A stretch of DNA of 38,789 bases, taken from Holospora curviuscula. GTDB lineage: Bacteria > Pseudomonadota > Alphaproteobacteria > Holosporales > Holosporaceae. The notes beneath the pieces were generated by a model that saw nothing but the letters and a program-made list of their open reading frames with translations, was not told where the DNA came from and did not search any database. The stretch lies in assembly GCF_002930195.1 (NCBI RefSeq), contig NZ_PHHC01000080.1, positions 1 to 38,789 on the forward strand. Reading direction: 5' to 3'. Shown piece by piece: positions 28,603 through 37,134 of the stretch (positions within the stretch are counted from its first letter, which is position 1; each line of letters opens with the position of its first letter). The translations under genes were made by a program, and so were the position numbers.

Positions 28603-29636
28603 TGTTTTTTTAAGTCTAGCTGTTTGATCCCAGAGAGTTATGGTATATATTATGAAGATAATAATGCATGGAGAAAAAGCTTATGGGACAAGTATTACAC
28701 GCAAATGCCAGAACAACGGAGGCAATCCATAGAGAGATCCATGATAGTAAAGAGAGCATAGGAAAAGCGGCTAAAAGATTTAATGTTAACCCAAAAACAA
28801 TCATCAAGTGGAGAAAAAGAGAAGATACAGATACGAAAGACCTTCCCATGGGACCTAAAAAGATAAAATCTACAGTTCTATCAGAGACAGAAGAAGAGGC
28901 GAGTGTGGCTTTCAGACCGCTTACACCATTGCCTCTTGATGATGTTTTGTATAGCTTACAAGAAACTATTCCACATTTAAGTCGATCAACCCTTCATCGT
29001 TGCTTAAAGCGTCATGGCTGCTCTGTTTTGCCTAAAAAAGAAAGATCTACCTCTGCTGACAAAAAGAAATTTAAACACTATCCTATGGGTTACTTGCATA
29101 TAGATATAGCAGAAGTAAGGACAGCTGAAGGTAAGTTATATTTTACGTAGCAATAGATAGAACATCAAAATTTGCCTATGCAGAGCTCCATAAAAGCCAG
29201 ACTAAGATGATTGCCGCAGAGTTTTTACGTAACCTTATTAAAGCTCTACCTTATAAAATACATAAGGTGCGCACAGATAATGGGATTCAATGTACCAATC
29301 ATGATCATCATAAAAATGCTTTTACTCATATAGTTGAGCGTGTTTGCAATGAGCATCAGATAGAGCATAGAAAGACTAAGATCAAGCATCCTTGGACTAA
29401 TGGGCAGGTAGAACGAATGAACAGAACGCTTAAAGAGGCAACTGTAAACAATTTCCATTATGCATCTCATGATGAGCTGAAACAGCATCTGCATGCCTAT
29501 CTAATGGCTTATACCTTCGCTAAACGACTTAAAGCCATCAAAGGCAAAACTCCTTGGCAATTTATTCTAAATCAGTGGACAATTCATCCAGAATATTTTA
29601 CAATTAATCCTAACCATTTCTTAGCGGGACTAAACA
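28603..29636 (+). mobile_element. IS481-family insertion sequence, nearly intact
   Basis: The best preserved mobile element in the window. The right end tgtttagtcccgcta (minus strand, from 29636) resembles the left end around 28603-28622 (t-g-t-t-t, a T-run, then aagtctagct), an imperfect terminal inverted repeat. A transposase frame fills the interior. Insertion at the right boundary interrupts the decayed coiled-coil gene on the other strand (29637 onwards). Left boundary is approximate to a few bases; I could not identify a target duplication. Confidence 0.6.
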
Positions 29637-29668
29637 CATCTCCATTTAGGATTCTTGTATTTTTTTAA
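28668..29668 (+). pseudogene. IS481-family transposase, one frameshift
   Basis: First block (28668-29150): N-terminal helix-turn-helix with G-K-A-A-K-R-F-N-V-N-P-K-T-I-I-K-W-R, then H-L-S-R-S-T-L-H-R-C-L-K-R-H-G and the start of the DDE domain at Y-L-H-I-D-I-A-E-V (first Asp). Near 29150 the frame shifts at a run of T; V-A-I-D-R-T-S-K-F-A-Y continues in another frame. Second block: V-R-T-D-N-G-I-Q-C (second Asp), H-P-W-T-N-G-Q-V-E-R-M-N-R-T-L-K (Glu) and K-T-P-W-Q-F-I. All three catalytic residues survive, so one indel is the only obvious lesion and inactivation looks recent. The last few codons run into flanking DNA. Confidence 0.8.
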
Positions 29669-30900
29669 ATGGTCAACGTACATTTCTTGAATGCGAATTT
29701 TCAACTTAGGATTTGGATGTTTTAGGCCTTCTATACACTTTTTTAAAGCCTCCAACATTTTGAATCTCTCTTCAATATTCTTTTTGTCCAAATTACTGTC
29801 CGAGTTTCCATACTTCATATCAAATGTACTAAAGATTTTTCCAATTTCTGCTAGTTTTGGGTCTTTTGGATTGAGTGGAATGTGCGCTAAATCCAATACA
29901 GCTGTGTGTCGATCTATTTTTGTGTTGACTTTTTTTTGTAATTCTTTAATTTTATGCAGTAAATTAGAATTTTTAGGTAGACTATTTTTCCAAGACTTTT
30001 AATGATTTCTGTGTGCCTATTAGGTCTTCTCTAATCAGCGCATTATATAGGACTTTAGAGCTACTTTTATCAAGCATTCTACGCGACGTTTATACCTTCT
30101 TTAACGTTTCGTCAATTTTCTTTGTAAGCGCGTCTTTTACCATTTTTTCCACCAAACGCGGATCGGTGCGCAAACACGTTTTTTTTTAATGCTTTACATC
30201 TACTGTATCCATCAAAGGTTCTAAAATAAGAGGTGAAGCTTTTAATCGCTTTTTTTGCTATCTCTAGAACTCTTTTTGTCTCATTTTAACTTCTTTCGTA
30301 TGTGATCACGTGACGCTGTTGGAAAGTTTGTAAGTTCAGAGAGCTTCTGTACTTTTTTTGATAAAGTAGTGCTCTAAATACTACATCTTTTTCATAGTTT
30401 TCTACAATCCTTTTATTTCTTTTTATGTCCTATTATTTTGTGTGGCTGTTTTTTTGAATTCGTTCCTCTTTTCTACCCGTGGTGCATGCGCCCCTAGAGC
30501 TAAATTTTTTTGATCGCTTTCTTTATTTAAAGCGCTTCTTTTGTCTGTTCAGCTTGGATCCTAGTTATAGTATTCTCGGCTTTCTGTTTAACCTGTTCTA
30601 TTTGTTTAAGCGCTGCACTTGTCTTTTTTATATTCTCTTTTTGTGCTTGAGCTTTTCTATTTTCAGGAAAGGGTTTGTTTTTCAGGGGTTCTTGAGCCTG
30701 TTGAGGATGATTTTTCCGTACTTTTTCTTCTTGTTTCAGAAAGTTTTTTCCAAATCTTTTTTCGTGCTTTGATAGCATGGATTTTCGTTCATTTCTGCTT
30801 GTATTTCTTCAAAACTTTGCTTGTCAGAATTTTGTTTTGAATTTGATTTTGTGCTTTATTCTGATTTTCTTCTAGAATTTTTTAGGTTCTGTGAGAGGAG
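29637..30900 (-). pseudogene. decayed coiled-coil protein gene, unknown
   Basis: Minus-strand coding traces continue across frameshifts: near 30830-30530 Q-N-K-A-Q-N-Q-I-Q-N-K, S-F-E-E-I-Q-A-E-M-N-E-N and a Lys/Gln-rich block of 80 codons; near 30230-30010 L-V-E-K-M-V-K-D-A-L-T-K-K-I-D-E-T-L-K-K-V and L-Y-N-A-L-I-R-E-D-L; and from 30000 to 29637 a clean 120-codon stretch with K-I-K-E-L-Q-K-K-V, H-I-P-L-N-P-K-D-P-K-L-A-E-I-G and H-L-K-K-Y. The 3' end is cut by the IS481-family element. The Lys/Gln-rich coiled-coil character recalls family C but I see no clear alignment. No start codon can be fixed. Confidence 0.55.
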
Positions 30901-31039
30901 TTAATAAACCTAAAGATATATCATTTTTTATAGTACAATTCAACAGTAATCGCCAGGACCTACGCAGGAAAAATTTATCTTGACAGAGTTAGCGAGGTGT
31001 TTGAAGAACATAGCATTTTTGCTCATCAGTGATTTAATT

Positions 31040-31880
31040 GGCGGTTTCCGGCTTTTCTTTCAGGTTCACTCACACTGAAAGTGCTTATTTAGGACGTATA
31101 TCTAAGTTTTTAGCCGTATTCTCATGGCCAATACAGGCTTTGTCTTCATTGAATGACCCTAGTGCAGCGCAGGGTTAATGCTCCACATGAGAGCGTCCAC
31201 CTTCATTAAGATTTTGTGCTGTTAGGAAAAAATATAGAAGCGAGTTTCTTTAGTGTTTTTCCAAAGGGTTGCAGTCATTTGATCCTTTGCTTTAAGTCTT
31301 GGCCAGGAATGGAATCAGGCATCATCATGGGAAACTGAAGTGAATAGGCTGCTCAATGTGTCCATGACTTTTATCATGGGTTTCATTGAGCCGTTCATGA
31401 GATCGTTCCAATAAAGCCTTACATCATCATGAAGCGTGCCCTTAATCACCTTTTGGATCAATGATTTTTTGGAAAATATCACGCTAACATTTCCTAGAAT
31501 CAGGGGTGCTCATTGTATGCAAGATCCAAAAGTTTGAGCACTTTGGGGAAACTTCGGTGCTTTTGGCATCTACCTTTTTCTGGCCAAATATCCGCTGATT
31601 ATTATGGCACCAAGCACGCACGATATGGAAGGCTTTATCTTTACCGCTATTGCCAATGGTGTTACCCTCAATACTCGTGACGTCACTGGCTGCTGTGCCA
31701 AAGCTCGCAAATTTGGATAAAACATGGGTTACATTGAGTCACTCTTGAAGACCACTCACGCGATGGGTTCCAGATTAGGTCTCCAGTAAGGGTGTGCCCA
31801 TTAAAGGGATTAAAGTACGGTGTTCATTGGGTCATGATCCTGGACCTTCACGGTTTGTACCGTAAGTGCTGCCTGTTTCT
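31040..31880 (-). mobile_element. ISAs1-family transposase relic (central and C-terminal part)
   Basis: Minus-strand reading: S-I-E-G-N-T-I-G-N-S-G-K-D-K-A-F-H-I-V-R-A-W-C (the A-I-D-G-K-x-L-R block with Asp changed to Glu and Lys to Asn), G-Q-K-K-V-D-A-K-S-T-E, S-H-E-R-L-N-E-T-H-D-K-S-H-G-H-I-E (family N-x-D/G-H-G-R-I-E), and G-R-S-H-V-E-H with S-F-N-E-D-K-A-C-I-G-H-E-N (family H-W-x-I-E-N and F-N-E-D). Many stops and shifts. It overlaps in content with the other ISAs1 relic, so it is a second copy. Confidence 0.65.
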
Positions 31881-32160
31881 TTCATAATTCACAATTTATC
31901 TCAATTTTTTCCTTATGTCCCTTGGTTTATTTTTATGTGTAGGCTCTGTACTCTACGCTTACATCTCCAAGGCTTCTAGGCATAACTCCTGTATACGTTC
32001 ATCATTCCATAACGCATATCATTTCATCATTTATGCTTTTTAGGGGTTCTTTAATATCTCTACCCTTGAAAAAACATTAACTTATTTGATGAAACGCCTT
32101 ATTAAAGATTTCAGTACTCTTGACTGAATCTACACCTTTATTACCCATACTCATTTAATG
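31881..32160. other. spacer upstream of the family C array
   Basis: No gene or repeat recognised. It ends at the promoter of the first family C gene. Confidence 0.4.
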
Positions 32161-32189
32161 TTGACAAGGCTTAGTTTTATTCTTACACT
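32161..32189 (+). promoter_or_regulatory. promoter of family C copy 1
   Basis: Perfect TTGACA (32161-32166), 17-base spacer and TACACT (32184-32189), 33 bases before the ATG. The same arrangement recurs before other copies of the array, which supports it as functional. Confidence 0.65.
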
Positions 32190-32222
32190 TTTGAAGAAAA
32201 AAATTTTGTCCAGTGTGATTTT

Positions 32223-33623
32223 ATGAAAAATTTAATGTTAAAATATGTCATAATACTGTTTTTTTCTGGAGTGCTTGTTTGCCAAGACAGTGTGCATGCT
32301 GCTGATGAGCATGAGTATCCAAATAATCAAAAAAATCAGGGCCAACAAGAACTTGAGAATTTTCTTGAACAGACTTCAGAAAGTGCATTGGCGCAACTAA
32401 ATGCTGAACAAGATAATAATGTACAAAATTTATTGGTTCAACAGCGTATAGAATATCAACAGTATGAGCAAGATCAAGAAAGTATAAATCTTAAACTGAG
32501 TCAATTGATGCAAAAGAATAAAGAGATGCAAGAAGCTGAACAAACTTATAAAAAGGCTCGACAATCTCAAAAGGATACGTTGAAGCGAATGATAGAAGAA
32601 GATTCTGAGCAATCAAAATTAGAGATTCAGTCTATGAATAATGGATATCAAGAGATTATGAAACGAGTTATAGACGCTCAAACGCTTAAAGATCACGTAG
32701 CGACTCTAGAAGCTCTATATGCACCTCTACCATTTTGGGCTCAACAAGAGTATTGCAAAATGGTTCAAGAGGCTCTACAAGTGAGGGATCGAGTGAATTC
32801 GTCGATTTTAGAGACTCAACAGCTTCAAAGACAGCGTAATCAAGAGATGTTAAAGGGTAAAGAGATTCGATTTACTCAGCTCAATCAAATGCAGCAAAGG
32901 CATACACAATTTATTGAAGAATATGATAAGTCATCTCAATCTCAACAAGATCAACTGCAGAAAGAACTTCAACAACTTGCATGGCAACAAGCTGAGTTGA
33001 ATCAACGCGCTCGACCTGAGTGGGCTCAGTTTGATACAAAATATAATGAAATAGAGCTACAGTTACGCCAACCTCTTTTGGTTGAAATTGGCGTTACATC
33101 GCGTTTTCCGGATGTGTCTCATGATGCTTTGCAGCATCTACATAGCCAGTTGGAGCAAAAACAATATTTTTTAGGTAGAGCTGATCATCAAGATGAACTC
33201 CAGTCTTTGAATTTAATTCATAAAAATTCTCAAGGACACTATTTTTTACGGGCTATAGCGCGAGTTCGGAAAAATTGTCAGGGTCGTCGTTATCTAGAGT
33301 GTGCGGCTTTAGTTGACCGAAATCTTAAAGGAGGGCAAGTTCTTGAGCCTTTAAAATCAAAAGATTCAGTATCGCTTCAAGTTTTACAGTCTCTCCATCA
33401 AAATGATCCAGATCTAGTGCCTCCGAATGCCTTGTTTGATCCCTATATTGTTCCGCGAGACTCTCGTATTAAATTTTTTTTAGTGTTTTTGGAAGGAAAT
33501 CATAAATTCAGTACAAGAGTTCCAGAACCTTTCCAGAATCAGAAAACAAAACAGTGGGAAGATTTAGACGGTATTCCAGAAAATGAGGTCTCAAGAAAAA
33601 TAGAGCAAGCAGATCAGCAATAG
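32223..33623 (+). CDS. secreted glutamine-rich coiled-coil protein (family C copy 1, intact)
   Basis: 466 residues; no known family recognised. A classical signal peptide: M-K-N-L-M-L-K, hydrophobic core Y-V-I-I-L-F-F-S-G-V-L-V, and a cleavage site after V-H-A (residue 26). Residues about 40-150 and 190-275 are Gln/Glu/Lys-rich with heptad-like spacing, suggesting two long coiled coils separated by a segment with P-L-P-F-W-A-Q-Q-E-Y-C. The C-terminal ~180 residues are more globular, with R-R-Y-L-E-C-A-A-L-V-D-R-N-L, V-L-E-P-L-K-S-K, D-L-V-P-P-N-A-L-F-D-P-Y and W-E-D-L-D-G-I-P-E-N; these are also the parts best preserved in the dead copies downstream. The ribosome binding site is weak. Copy 1 of a five-unit tandem array and the only one open end to end. 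Likely exported; host-interaction role is inference. Confidence 0.8.
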   Translation: MKNLMLKYVIILFFSGVLVCQDSVHAADEHEYPNNQKNQGQQELENFLEQTSESALAQLNAEQDNNVQNLLVQQRIEYQQYEQDQESINLKLSQLMQKNKEMQEAEQTYKKARQSQKDTLKRMIEEDSEQSKLEIQSMNNGYQEIMKRVIDAQTLKDHVATLEALYAPLPFWAQQEYCKMVQEALQVRDRVNSSILETQQLQRQRNQEMLKGKEIRFTQLNQMQQRHTQFIEEYDKSSQSQQDQLQKELQQLAWQQAELNQRARPEWAQFDTKYNEIELQLRQPLLVEIGVTSRFPDVSHDALQHLHSQLEQKQYFLGRADHQDELQSLNLIHKNSQGHYFLRAIARVRKNCQGRRYLECAALVDRNLKGGQVLEPLKSKDSVSLQVLQSLHQNDPDLVPPNALFDPYIVPRDSRIKFFLVFLEGNHKFSTRVPEPFQNQKTKQWEDLDGIPENEVSRKIEQADQQ

Positions 33624-33688
33624 AACTCCCTAATGTTCCCGGGGTGTTGGAAAGATCCGCACTCTGGTGTGTTGATAAAAAATTTTTC

Positions 33689-33714
33689 TTGACAAAATAA
33701 ATTCGTTTTACAAT
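33689..33714 (+). promoter_or_regulatory. promoter-like sequence of family C copy 2
   Basis: TTGACA (33689-33694) and TACAAT (33709-33714), with only 14 bases between them instead of 17 as in the sister promoters. A three-base deletion in the spacer would explain this and would weaken the promoter of this dead copy. Confidence 0.4.
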
Positions 33715-33742
33715 GAGAGAGTAAACGTTAATAGGCTTTTTT

Positions 33743-34608
33743 ATGAAAAATTTAAAATTAAAGTATAAATTTCTATTGTCTTTTTTGTAATAGTGGCTTC
33801 ACTAAGAAGTGCGCACGCTTCAGGTGACAAAAATCAGACCAGTCAAGATCATCAAGGGCTACAAGATTAGCTTTCGCACATCCAATCGGCAGTTCTAAAT
33901 TTACTGTCTCAAACGTTTGATTTACTTACTGTATATTCTGAGCACATTAAACTCTTCTTTTAGAGATAATGAATGGTCCATACAAAACTTTATAGGTGAT
34001 CAACGGACTCAGTTAAAAGAAGAGAGTAAACTGCCTATAAAAGAAACCTCAGAAAATTTTTCTTGAAACGTAACTACAATTCCCTTCTATAAACCTGAGT
34101 TAAAAATCCCTGAACCTCTACTTTATGAGTTCAGCGCTTTATAACAGGGACAAAATAGCTTCAGAAAAAGAAAGACTATTTGAAGAAGTGTAGACTTTAC
34201 GGTCTCTACAGAATCAGCTGAATTAGAAACAGTATCGTTTAACGTGTATAAATTACAGCACAGATCCTTCTGAATATTTGATTATAAGAAATAAAAATTT
34301 CCAGAATTTAAATGGTGTGCAAGCTATAGCGAAGTTTTCCCCTCAAGTTTTGGAGAATGCTGCGGGTCAAAAAGTTTTTCAGCCTTTGCAGTCTAGAAGT
34401 TCAGCGTATCTTAAAATTTTTCTGGCTATCCAACAAACTAAGAGCACATTGATTCCGGAGGAAACTTTTTTGATTTAAATAAATTTACTAAAACCCCCTA
34501 AAAATTAACCGTTTTCTAGGAGTTCTAAAAAATAATTATTATGAAATGTCTACCAGAACTTTACAACACGGGGACGATTTAGAAGATACGCCAGAAAACA
34601 AAGCATAA
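33743..34608 (+). pseudogene. family C copy 2, decayed and shortened
   Basis: Starts with ATG and M-K-N-L-K-L-K-Y-K-F-L-L-S-F, followed, after a frameshift, by S-L-R-S-A-H-A (signal peptide end as in copy 1). The coiled-coil part is largely deleted and full of stops. The C-terminal part is readable at 34278-34478 (A-G-Q-K-V-F-Q-P-L-Q-S-R-S-S-A-Y-L, S-T-L-I-P-E-E-T-F) and 34540-34608 (S-T-R-T-L-Q-H, D-L-E-D-T-P-E-N), parallel to copy 1. Confidence 0.65.
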
Positions 34609-34691
34609 AAAAATTAAGCAATAAGAGTAGGAGCAATAATAGAATGCGTTAGATATATCAGATGCGTTAAATAATTTTACAATATTAGTTT

Positions 34692-35050
34692 ATAAGAAAT
34701 TTAAAAATAAAATAATAAAAAAAGAAATTCTATTTTTTTTTGGAGTGCTTGTTTTAGAAGATAGTGTGAATGCTGCTGACGAGCAAAAAGATTCAAAGAC
34801 TCAAAAAAATCAGACTTAACAGCGGCTACAGAATGTATCTTAGACATGCTCACAATCTGTTGCATTGCGTAATTCATCGGATTGTACAGCTTAAACGAGC
34901 TAGAACTTAGACAATATGAATTGACTCAATGTATTCCTGAAGGGAAGGGAACCAACAACACGCTTAATAGTGTAGGCAATATTTTAATAATGCTTCCCAA
35001 AAGTAGTTCTTAAAGAAAGTACATCCAATACGACTCGTTAATATTCTAAG
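34692..35050 (+). pseudogene. family C copy 3, N-terminal fragment
   Basis: The start codon has become ATA. The signal peptide (I-L-F-F-F-G-V-L-V, D-S-V-N-A-A-D-E-Q-K-D) and Q-K-N-Q-T follow, matching copy 1 (D-S-V-H-A-A-D-E-H), then a stop. The coiled-coil and C-terminal parts are missing or unreadable. No promoter like those of its sisters was found upstream. Confidence 0.6.
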
Positions 35051-35070
35051 AGTTGTTGACCTCATCCTCT

Positions 35071-35099
35071 TGTTACCTATAAACATTTATCTTGATAGG
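35071..35099 (+). repeat. array-associated repeat, copy 1
   Basis: The block tgttacctataaacattta plus tcttgata recurs nearly unchanged at 36543-36571 (tgttacctataaaaattta plus ccttgata). Both stand between family C units, so it is probably part of the duplicated unit. At the second site its end forms the -35 box of a promoter. Confidence 0.55.
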
Positions 35100-35140
35100 C
35101 GTCATGAGATCACGGATTTTTTGAACTTTTTTAATTTATG

Positions 35141-35169
35141 TTGACAACGCATAGTGATCTCCTTATACT
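35141..35169 (+). promoter_or_regulatory. promoter of family C copy 4
   Basis: TTGACA (35141-35146), 17-base spacer, TATACT (35164-35169), 29 bases before the former start codon. Well preserved although the gene is dead. Confidence 0.55.
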
Positions 35170-35198
35170 CAGGGAAAAAAATTTTCTAGTGTAATTTT

Positions 35199-36528
35199 AT
35201 AAAAAATTTAACTTCAAAATATATAGAAATACTGGTTTTTTTGTGCGCTTGTTTTAGAAGATAGCGCGGATGCTGCTGACAAGCAAAAAGATTCAAAGAA
35301 ACAAAAAAATTAGGATCAACAAGAGGTAGAGTGTTTTTTGCACAGGTTCCACGGAATGCATTGGCTCAAGGGAACAATGAACAAGATAATAATGTACAAA
35401 ATTTATTGGTTCAACAGCGCATAGAATTTCACAAATATAAACAAGCGCAAGAGAATATACGTTTTATACTCAATCAGTTCAAAAAAAAGAATATAGAGAT
35501 AAAAAAAGCTGAGCAGGCTTACAAAGATAATCAACAATCAATCCCAAAAAGATACATTAGAGGGAACGCTAGAGGAAGACTATGCACAATCAAAATCCGA
35601 GTCTTAATATATGAATAATGAAGCTCAAGAAGCAATAAAACGCATGAAAAGTTTTGTAGAGTATAGCTTGGAAGTAGTAGGTCTAGAGTTGTTATATCAA
35701 TTCTCACCATTCCAGACCCAACAAGAGCTTGACCCAGTACTTCAAAATGCTTTACGAAAAAGGGATCAAGTGATTTTTTTAGATCTAATGGCTAAACAAC
35801 GTCGAACACAAAATTATGAACGAATTCAACACGATAGAGAGATTTGAGTAGCTGGGATTAACCAAATGAAGCTAGAGCATAAAAAATTTCTGGAGGAATT
35901 TTCTCAATCTCGACACGCTCAAGTTATGACAGAACTTGCACAACTGAAATGAGAGCAAGTTGAATTGTATCAACGGGCTTGGCCTGAATGGGCTCAATTT
36001 AGAGTAGAATATAATCAAACGGAGTTAAGCAAACAGCAGTTTTTTTAGTTGAAATAGGGATTTCCTTGTACTTTATGGATGTGTCCAATAATACTTTAGA
36101 GTATCTACAAGCTCAGCTTGGTCAGGCACAATATCGTATGGTAGTCTAGAGAATCACAAAGATCAATCTCAGTGACAGATTATCAGGGTTTTCGGTATCT
36201 AGAATTCGCGGCGCTTGTTGATCAGAATCTTCAAGGACAGAAGATCCTTGAGTCTTTAAAATCTAAACCAGCACCACTTCATGGTTTACAGGCTCTTCAT
36301 AAAATTAATCCAGATCTAGTTCCTTCAAATGCTTTGTTTTATCCGTATATCATTCCTCAAGATTTGCGCATTCAACGTTTTTTAAATACTCTAAAAAGGA
36401 ATGATGAATGCGGTCTAAGCACTCAGAGCACTCTTAAACTTGAACAGTCTTTTCAGGCTCAAAAAGCAAAATAGCAGCAGGATTTAGATTAGATTCTAGA
36501 ACACAAGGTCTCAAAAAAAAGAGAGTAA
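35199..36528 (+). pseudogene. family C copy 4, full length but inactivated
   Basis: Collinear with copy 1 over its whole length. The start codon is ATA in place of ATG. Later lesions include in-frame TAG after K-K-Q-K-N near 35312, a frameshift near 35545 (N-Q-Q-S-I then Q-K-D-T-L), TAA near 35610, TGA near 35845 and 35950, and TAG near 36048. Preserved blocks: N-E-Q-D-N-N-V-Q-N-L-L-V-Q-Q-R-I-E-F, Q-R-A-W-P-E-W-A-Q-F, Y-L-E-F-A-A-L-V-D-Q-N-L, I-L-E-S-L-K-S-K and D-L-V-P-S-N-A-L-F-Y-P-Y. A 42-base stretch (35378-35419) is identical to 32405-32446 of copy 1. Confidence 0.8.
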
Positions 36529-36542
36529 TAAGACCTAAGATC

Positions 36543-36571
36543 TGTTACCTATAAAAATTTACCTTGATATG
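36543..36571 (+). repeat. array-associated repeat, copy 2
   Basis: Near-identical to 35071-35099, differing at a few positions; see that entry. Confidence 0.55.
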
Positions 36572-36592
36572 GTTTATTTATATCCTTATAGT
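36564..36592 (+). promoter_or_regulatory. promoter of family C copy 5 (gene lost)
   Basis: TTGATA (36564-36569), 17-base spacer, TATAGT (36587-36592). It is followed by tgtaattttgtgaaaaa, the same leader and start region as copies 1 and 4 but with GTG as start, after which homology ends at an IS630 relic. A promoter now facing a transposon remnant. Confidence 0.5.
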
Positions 36593-36611
36593 TGCAAAGA
36601 AAGCGTTTTAT

Positions 36612-36640
36612 AGAATGTAATTTTGTGAAAAAAAAGCAGT
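36612..36640 (+). pseudogene. family C copy 5, start region only
   Basis: Only the leader and the first codons (GTG then a run of Lys codons) remain, joined to the IS630 relic. Identified by its upstream sequence matching copies 1 and 4. Confidence 0.4.
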
Positions 36641-37134
36641 ATTATCCATGACAATACCACGGTTTTCTGGGATATTGCTTTTATCCAACAAGTCAATACC
36701 TCTACAGAACCCGTAAGAAATCCAATGCCCACTAAAGTAGAGCCCATTAAAGCACCTATACTATTTGTTCTACTTTTGGCACCCCAATCCTGTTTTCCCT
36801 AACAACGCTGCCCTTCTACAGAATACCTGTGAGTTTTTTGCATATCATGTGGAAATCCAGCTTTATCAACTTTGTTTTTTAATTTATCACGCTTTTCGCA
36901 CACTACAAATCTTTTTTCTGGAGCTTCCTTTGGATGATTTAAAGCAAACACCGAGACGTCTCAAGGCTTTCAAAATTCTAAAAGCGCTAACCCCACAGCG
37001 CTCTGGTTCTAAACGCGTACTCCTTCTATACTCTGCTTACCCATTTTAAAACGGCTACCCGATTCCTCATAGCTCACCCCTTCTTTCTTCTTAATTCCTA
37101 AAATCTTACGACGCAAATCTAATGCATACGACAT
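36641..37134 (-). mobile_element. IS630-family transposase relic
   Basis: Minus strand, ATG at 37134: M-S-Y-A-L-D-L-R-R-K-I-L with a helix-turn-helix (V-S-Y-E-E-S-G-S-R-F-K-M-G-K-Q-S-I), then after deletions and shifts P-H-D-M-Q-K-T-H-R-Y-S-V-E-G-Q-R-C, K-Q-D-W-G-A-K-S-R-T-N-S-I-G-A-L-M-G, K-S-N-I-P-E-N-R-G-I-V-M-D-N-T-A (second catalytic Asp). It breaks off there, so the C-terminal domain with the catalytic Glu is missing. It is of the subtype with A-L-D/R-K-I-L start and differs from the two other IS630 relics. Confidence 0.7.

Noticed and set aside
30479-30840. Plus-strand Phe/Leu-rich frames
   Set aside because: Antisense of the Lys/Gln-rich decayed coiled-coil gene, which explains the Phe/Leu bias.
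28000-31880. One ISAs1 element split by later insertions
   Set aside because: The two relics are in the wrong order for a split minus-strand gene and share the central block, so they are separate copies.
32161-36640. Phase-variable silent cassette system for family C
   Set aside because: The dead copies lie downstream in the same orientation, with their own promoters and different lesions, and no recombinase gene or site is seen; tandem duplication and decay is simpler.
36765-37049. 94-codon plus-strand frame
   Set aside because: Lies antisense to the IS630 relic, whose motifs are read on the minus strand.
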